Positions 61,393-64,000 of a stretch of DNA of 64,000 bases are shown here, one piece after another. The position numbers and the translations under genes were made by a program. This DNA is from Flavobacterium saccharophilum (GTDB lineage: Bacteria > Bacteroidota > Bacteroidia > Flavobacteriales > Flavobacteriaceae), in NCBI RefSeq assembly GCF_900142735.1, contig NZ_FRBY01000003.1:310001-374000 (forward strand), written 5' to 3'. The notes beneath the pieces were generated by a model. The model was not told where the DNA came from and ran no database searches. It saw only the letters and a list, made by a program, of their open reading frames with translations. Position 1 is the first letter of the stretch, and the number at the start of each line of letters is the position of its first letter.

Positions 61393-62910
61393 TTACAATT
61401 CTATTCTGTTAATGTAATTCAAAGCGCTGTTTTTATCATCTAAAGCATTCAATACATCAAACACTTTATCAGACCAGCCTGCTATCAAATAAACATCGTT
61501 TTTCTCGACATTTATTGGTACCTGACCGTAACCAGCCAAATCAAATAAATACAATTTTGCATTTGGAGCGATCTTTTTGTATCGGTTCCAGGAATTGGCA
61601 AAACTATCTTTGGTGTAAGCATTGTTCCACATTTGAACATCGGTAAACAACATTACTTTATCAACGATTTCTTTTCGGCTTATCAAATCTTCTAAAACCA
61701 AATAACCATTTGTTGCGTAACCTACTTCACCTTCTCGCTTGTAATATTCGTTTACATTTGCTAATATCGCTCGCTTTGGCATATTGATTATTTTCCATCG
61801 GTCACCAAACATACCGCTTACCACATTTTTACAACGATTTTGCATCAACATACCCAACATCAAACCGATATCGTAAAGCATGACTTTACTTTTTGGTGAG
61901 ATATTCTTTTGCATCGAACCCGAAACGTCGCAAGCAATTACAACAGCTGTGTTGATATCAAAACCTTTTATATTTTGTGCGCTCATCATAACGGCATCTT
62001 CCAAAGCATCTAAAAGCATTGTAGTATATTTATAATTCAAGGCTTTCAATTCGCGATAAGCAGCCAAAAATCGGAATGGCAATTGTTTTGAATTCAAAAC
62101 GGCTTTTTCATTTGAAAGATAATCACTCACTTTTGCGATATGAAAACCAGAAACATTCGCTTCTAATATGTTTCGCAAATTACGCAACAAAGCCATATAG
62201 CCTATTTTGTTACTATCGATCAATTCTTCCCATTTTTGGGTGAATGCTTTTTGTTTTTCTGCTTCGTTAAAAAACTTCACCTGACCTAATTGTGACAATT
62301 CAGTTTCCCAGGTATAAGGCGTTTCTAAAGTGTTATTCGCTATCTTATTGAACAATATTTGCTGCGCTTCGTCTTTTGCTTTTGGATGCACCAAAAACAA
62401 AGCATCTTTCAATTTTACCACACCATCACGGTTGTATTTTGCAAATTGATATTCATCGAATTTGTTGAAAGAAGTTGCCAAACCTTTTTGTATTTGCTTA
62501 GACAAACGATTCAATTTTTTGATATCGTTTCGCTCGTTTGCCATTTGGTAATAGGCCAATAATTCTGTTATTTCATCAGCACGTTGTATAACTTTCACAA
62601 TCATTTTACTGATTAAGGAATCGCCTGAATATATTTTGGCCAATTCTACGATTAAAACTAATGGAACTGAGCGCATGTGCATTTCATTTCGTGCATAAAT
62701 CGCCAACTTAGCTACAAAAACCGGATCGCATTTATTGATCAAATCTTTTATTCGATCTAAACGTGCAGTATCTTTTTCATAAAATGAAGCATTTAAACTT
62801 GTTGTTACAACTGCTGCATACAATTCATATTCTGATGTTAATGAAAAAGCCGGTGCCTTTTCGTAATTAACTATATTGTTTTTCTCTTTTGCTAAAAAAT
62901 TGAATTTCAT
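61393..62910 (-). CDS. rsr: Ro60 ortholog Rsr, TROVE and vWA domains
   Basis: 505 residues. Ring-shaped RNA-binding protein that in other bacteria binds Y RNAs and helps exonucleases degrade or mature RNA. TROVE domain residues about 10-320 (LASKEYELYAAVVTTSLNASFYEKDTARLDRIKDLIN style HEAT-like helices; AIYARNEMHMRSVPLVLIVELAK), then a vWA domain (about 320-505) with the MIDAS D328-x-S-x-S in CDVSGSM. Normal Rsr length. The minus-strand order is rsr, five RNA modules, rtcB. Its own promoter with a palindromic operator lies upstream. Confidence 0.95.
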   Translation of the reverse strand: MKFNFLAKEKNNIVNYEKAPAFSLTSEYELYAAVVTTSLNASFYEKDTARLDRIKDLINKCDPVFVAKLAIYARNEMHMRSVPLVLIVELAKIYSGDSLISKMIVKVIQRADEITELLAYYQMANERNDIKKLNRLSKQIQKGLATSFNKFDEYQFAKYNRDGVVKLKDALFLVHPKAKDEAQQILFNKIANNTLETPYTWETELSQLGQVKFFNEAEKQKAFTQKWEELIDSNKIGYMALLRNLRNILEANVSGFHIAKVSDYLSNEKAVLNSKQLPFRFLAAYRELKALNYKYTTMLLDALEDAVMMSAQNIKGFDINTAVVIACDVSGSMQKNISPKSKVMLYDIGLMLGMLMQNRCKNVVSGMFGDRWKIINMPKRAILANVNEYYKREGEVGYATNGYLVLEDLISRKEIVDKVMLFTDVQMWNNAYTKDSFANSWNRYKKIAPNAKLYLFDLAGYGQVPINVEKNDVYLIAGWSDKVFDVLNALDDKNSALNYINRIEL

Positions 62911-62961
62911 AATTTCTGGTTTTTAAAATTAAACAATCAATGTTGTTTCGTTTTGACATTA

Positions 62962-63000
62962 CAAAGATTTCAATAGTACTACGCAATTATTTTGCGCAGT
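62962..63000 (-). promoter_or_regulatory. palindromic operator and promoter for rsr
   Basis: ACTACGCAA and TTGCGCAGT with a 5-nt spacer (62978-63000; one mismatch in the arms), then AATCTTTG at 62969-62962 on the minus strand. The core, spacer and downstream TATTKRAATCTTTGYAAT part agree with the Y-module promoter, so one regulator probably controls both. Confidence 0.72.
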
Positions 63001-63107
63001 AAAAAAAGAATTCTATATTTGAGTAAATATTGATTTAGCGAAATCGCATAAGTCTCATAATGACGGCACATTTATAGTTTTTATTTTAAATTTTACAAAC
63101 CAATAAA

Positions 63108-63318
63108 GTCCCAGAGGGACAAAATATTTATAGTTATTTTTCTAGAAACATTTCAAGAACCCCAGCGGGGTGACATATATTGATTAAACATAAAGCCGAA
63201 GTGTCGCTCTGTTGGAGCGTTTGATCCTCTTATGATAAATTGCTATAAATATTACGCTCCGCTGGAGCTCAATGCCCAACAATCTGAATTAGCTATAAAT
63301 ATATCGCTCCGATGGAGC
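63108..63318. repeat. short GC-rich hairpins with ATAAATAT flanks
   Basis: GTCCCAGAGGGAC (63108-63120), CCCCAGCGGGG (63160-63170), CGCTCTGTTGGAGCG (63205-63219), GCTCCGCTGGAGC (63256-63268) and GCTCCGATGGAGC (63306-63318) are separated by AT-rich spacers. Similar CCAGAGGG / GCTCCNNTGGAGC units are common in Bacteroidota. No gene lies between 63001 and 63396. Confidence 0.7.
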
Positions 63319-63396
63319 TATCTCAATTCGAAATATAATTCTCTATAGATATCACTCTCATTTAGCGTGTTACATCAGACTTAAATATAAAACAAT

Positions 63397-64000
63397 ATGA
63401 ATTTGCAGAAAATCTATTTTGAATTACTCTCGAATATTGGCTTTTCAGCAAATGAAATTCAGAAAAACTGGCTTGATTTAGAAAAGGCTTATTCCAAAAA
63501 ATCAAGACATTATCATAATCTGACGCATATACAAGATATGATTGCGTGTTATGAAAAGTATTTTGATCAGCTTCAATTTCCGAATGAAGTTATGTATTCG
63601 ATCTTTTATCATGATGTTATTTATTCGGCTTCTAAAAAAGACAACGAACTAAAAAGCGCTGAATATGCGGTTAAGATTCTTCCGAAAGAAACTACTTTGA
63701 ATTCGGCATTGGTTTTTGATATGATTTGTGCCACGCAATTGCATCAGCATAATAAAATAGAAGATATTAACTGGCTGATTGATTTTGATTTGAAGATTCT
63801 TGCGAGAGATTGGGACAATTATAAAATCTATTTTGAACAGATTAGAAAAGAATACCGCATTTATCCTGATTTCCTCTACAAACCCGGAAGAGCAAAAGCG
63901 TTGAAACATTTTCTGGAGAATGAATTTATTTTTCAGACGGGTGAATTCAGGAAATTATATGAAGAGAAGGCACGGGTTAATATTGAAAAAGAAATAAAGC
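63397..64000 (+). CDS. HD-domain phosphohydrolase-like protein, cut by the window end
   Basis: 201 codons are visible with no stop. The sequence starts MNLQKIYFELLSNIGFSANEIQKNW and contains SRHYHNLTHIQDMI and SIFYHDVIYSA, the His and HD metal motifs of the predicted metal-dependent HD phosphohydrolase family (COG4339-like), followed by ATQLHQH and WLIDFDLKILA with further ligands. Substrate unknown. It is divergent from rsr, with repeats and the rsr promoter in the gap. Confidence 0.85.
   Translation, partial: MNLQKIYFELLSNIGFSANEIQKNWLDLEKAYSKKSRHYHNLTHIQDMIACYEKYFDQLQFPNEVMYSIFYHDVIYSASKKDNELKSAEYAVKILPKETTLNSALVFDMICATQLHQHNKIEDINWLIDFDLKILARDWDNYKIYFEQIRKEYRIYPDFLYKPGRAKALKHFLENEFIFQTGEFRKLYEEKARVNIEKEIK

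Overview
The window is a low-GC bacterial chromosome segment that looks like Flavobacterium or a close relative. This rests on Bacteroidota-type promoters (TTG, then TAnnTTTG), little Shine-Dalgarno signal, a type IX secretion C-terminal tail, lipoprotein signals, menaquinone and bacillithiol genes, and many intergenic repeats of the kind common in this group. Everything was read by eye: no similarity search or folding program was run.

Layout. 0-24 kb is a run of mostly plus-strand, mostly single-gene units: a beta carbonic anhydrase lipoprotein, a DUF2975/XRE pair, secreted proteins, an M14 peptidase, a quinone reductase, and many small soluble enzymes and stress-type proteins (three DUF1801, two SRPBCC, two NTF2-like, a MBL hydrolase, a lactonase, GNAT, LOG, TlpA, a 2H phosphoesterase, an acyltransferase). 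24-38 kb holds a SUKH protein, a CPA2 antiporter, sdaA, panB, a four-helix-bundle gene embedded in repeats, an RluA-type synthase, an aldehyde dehydrogenase, a large hybrid histidine kinase, a zinc metallopeptidase and tRNA-His. 38-52 kb holds bshB1, a chorismate-binding enzyme with a thioesterase, a T9SS-exported EndA nuclease, purL, an acyl-CoA synthetase and a DEDDh exonuclease. 52-54 kb is gene-poor, with two candidate small transcripts and an XRE gene remnant. 54-64 kb is the most unusual part.

The main find is at 59.3-63.0 kb (minus strand): rsr (Ro60 ortholog, TROVE plus vWA) - 636 nt without a protein gene - rtcB (RNA ligase). That gap is tiled by five adjacent RNA modules (a-e). Each can fold into the same bipartite stem: lower helix, internal loop with TRYCGT on the 5' strand, upper helix, then a CTTCGT-like box. 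Module a carries a circularly permuted tRNA mimic with a 7-bp acceptor, D-arm and T-arm in exact tRNA geometry. Modules b and d carry T-arm-like hairpins. This matches the known Salmonella rsr-yrlB-yrlA-rtcBA logic of bacterial Y RNAs but with more modules. A second promoter with the same palindromic operator lies upstream of rsr, so both transcription units probably answer to one regulator.

Just downstream (54.4-58.1 kb) is a 1244-residue LRR-Roc-COR-TIR protein, an NLR-like candidate immune sensor and effector, beside a bestrophin-like membrane protein.

Intergenic space is rich in structured repeats: a roughly 105-130-nt palindrome (three copies), a CTAGCCCCGAT element, GCCACGAAGGCACTAAG arms, and several families of short 'word' inverted repeats that often end just before a start codon. 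One palindrome copy is nested inside a GCCACGAAGG element.
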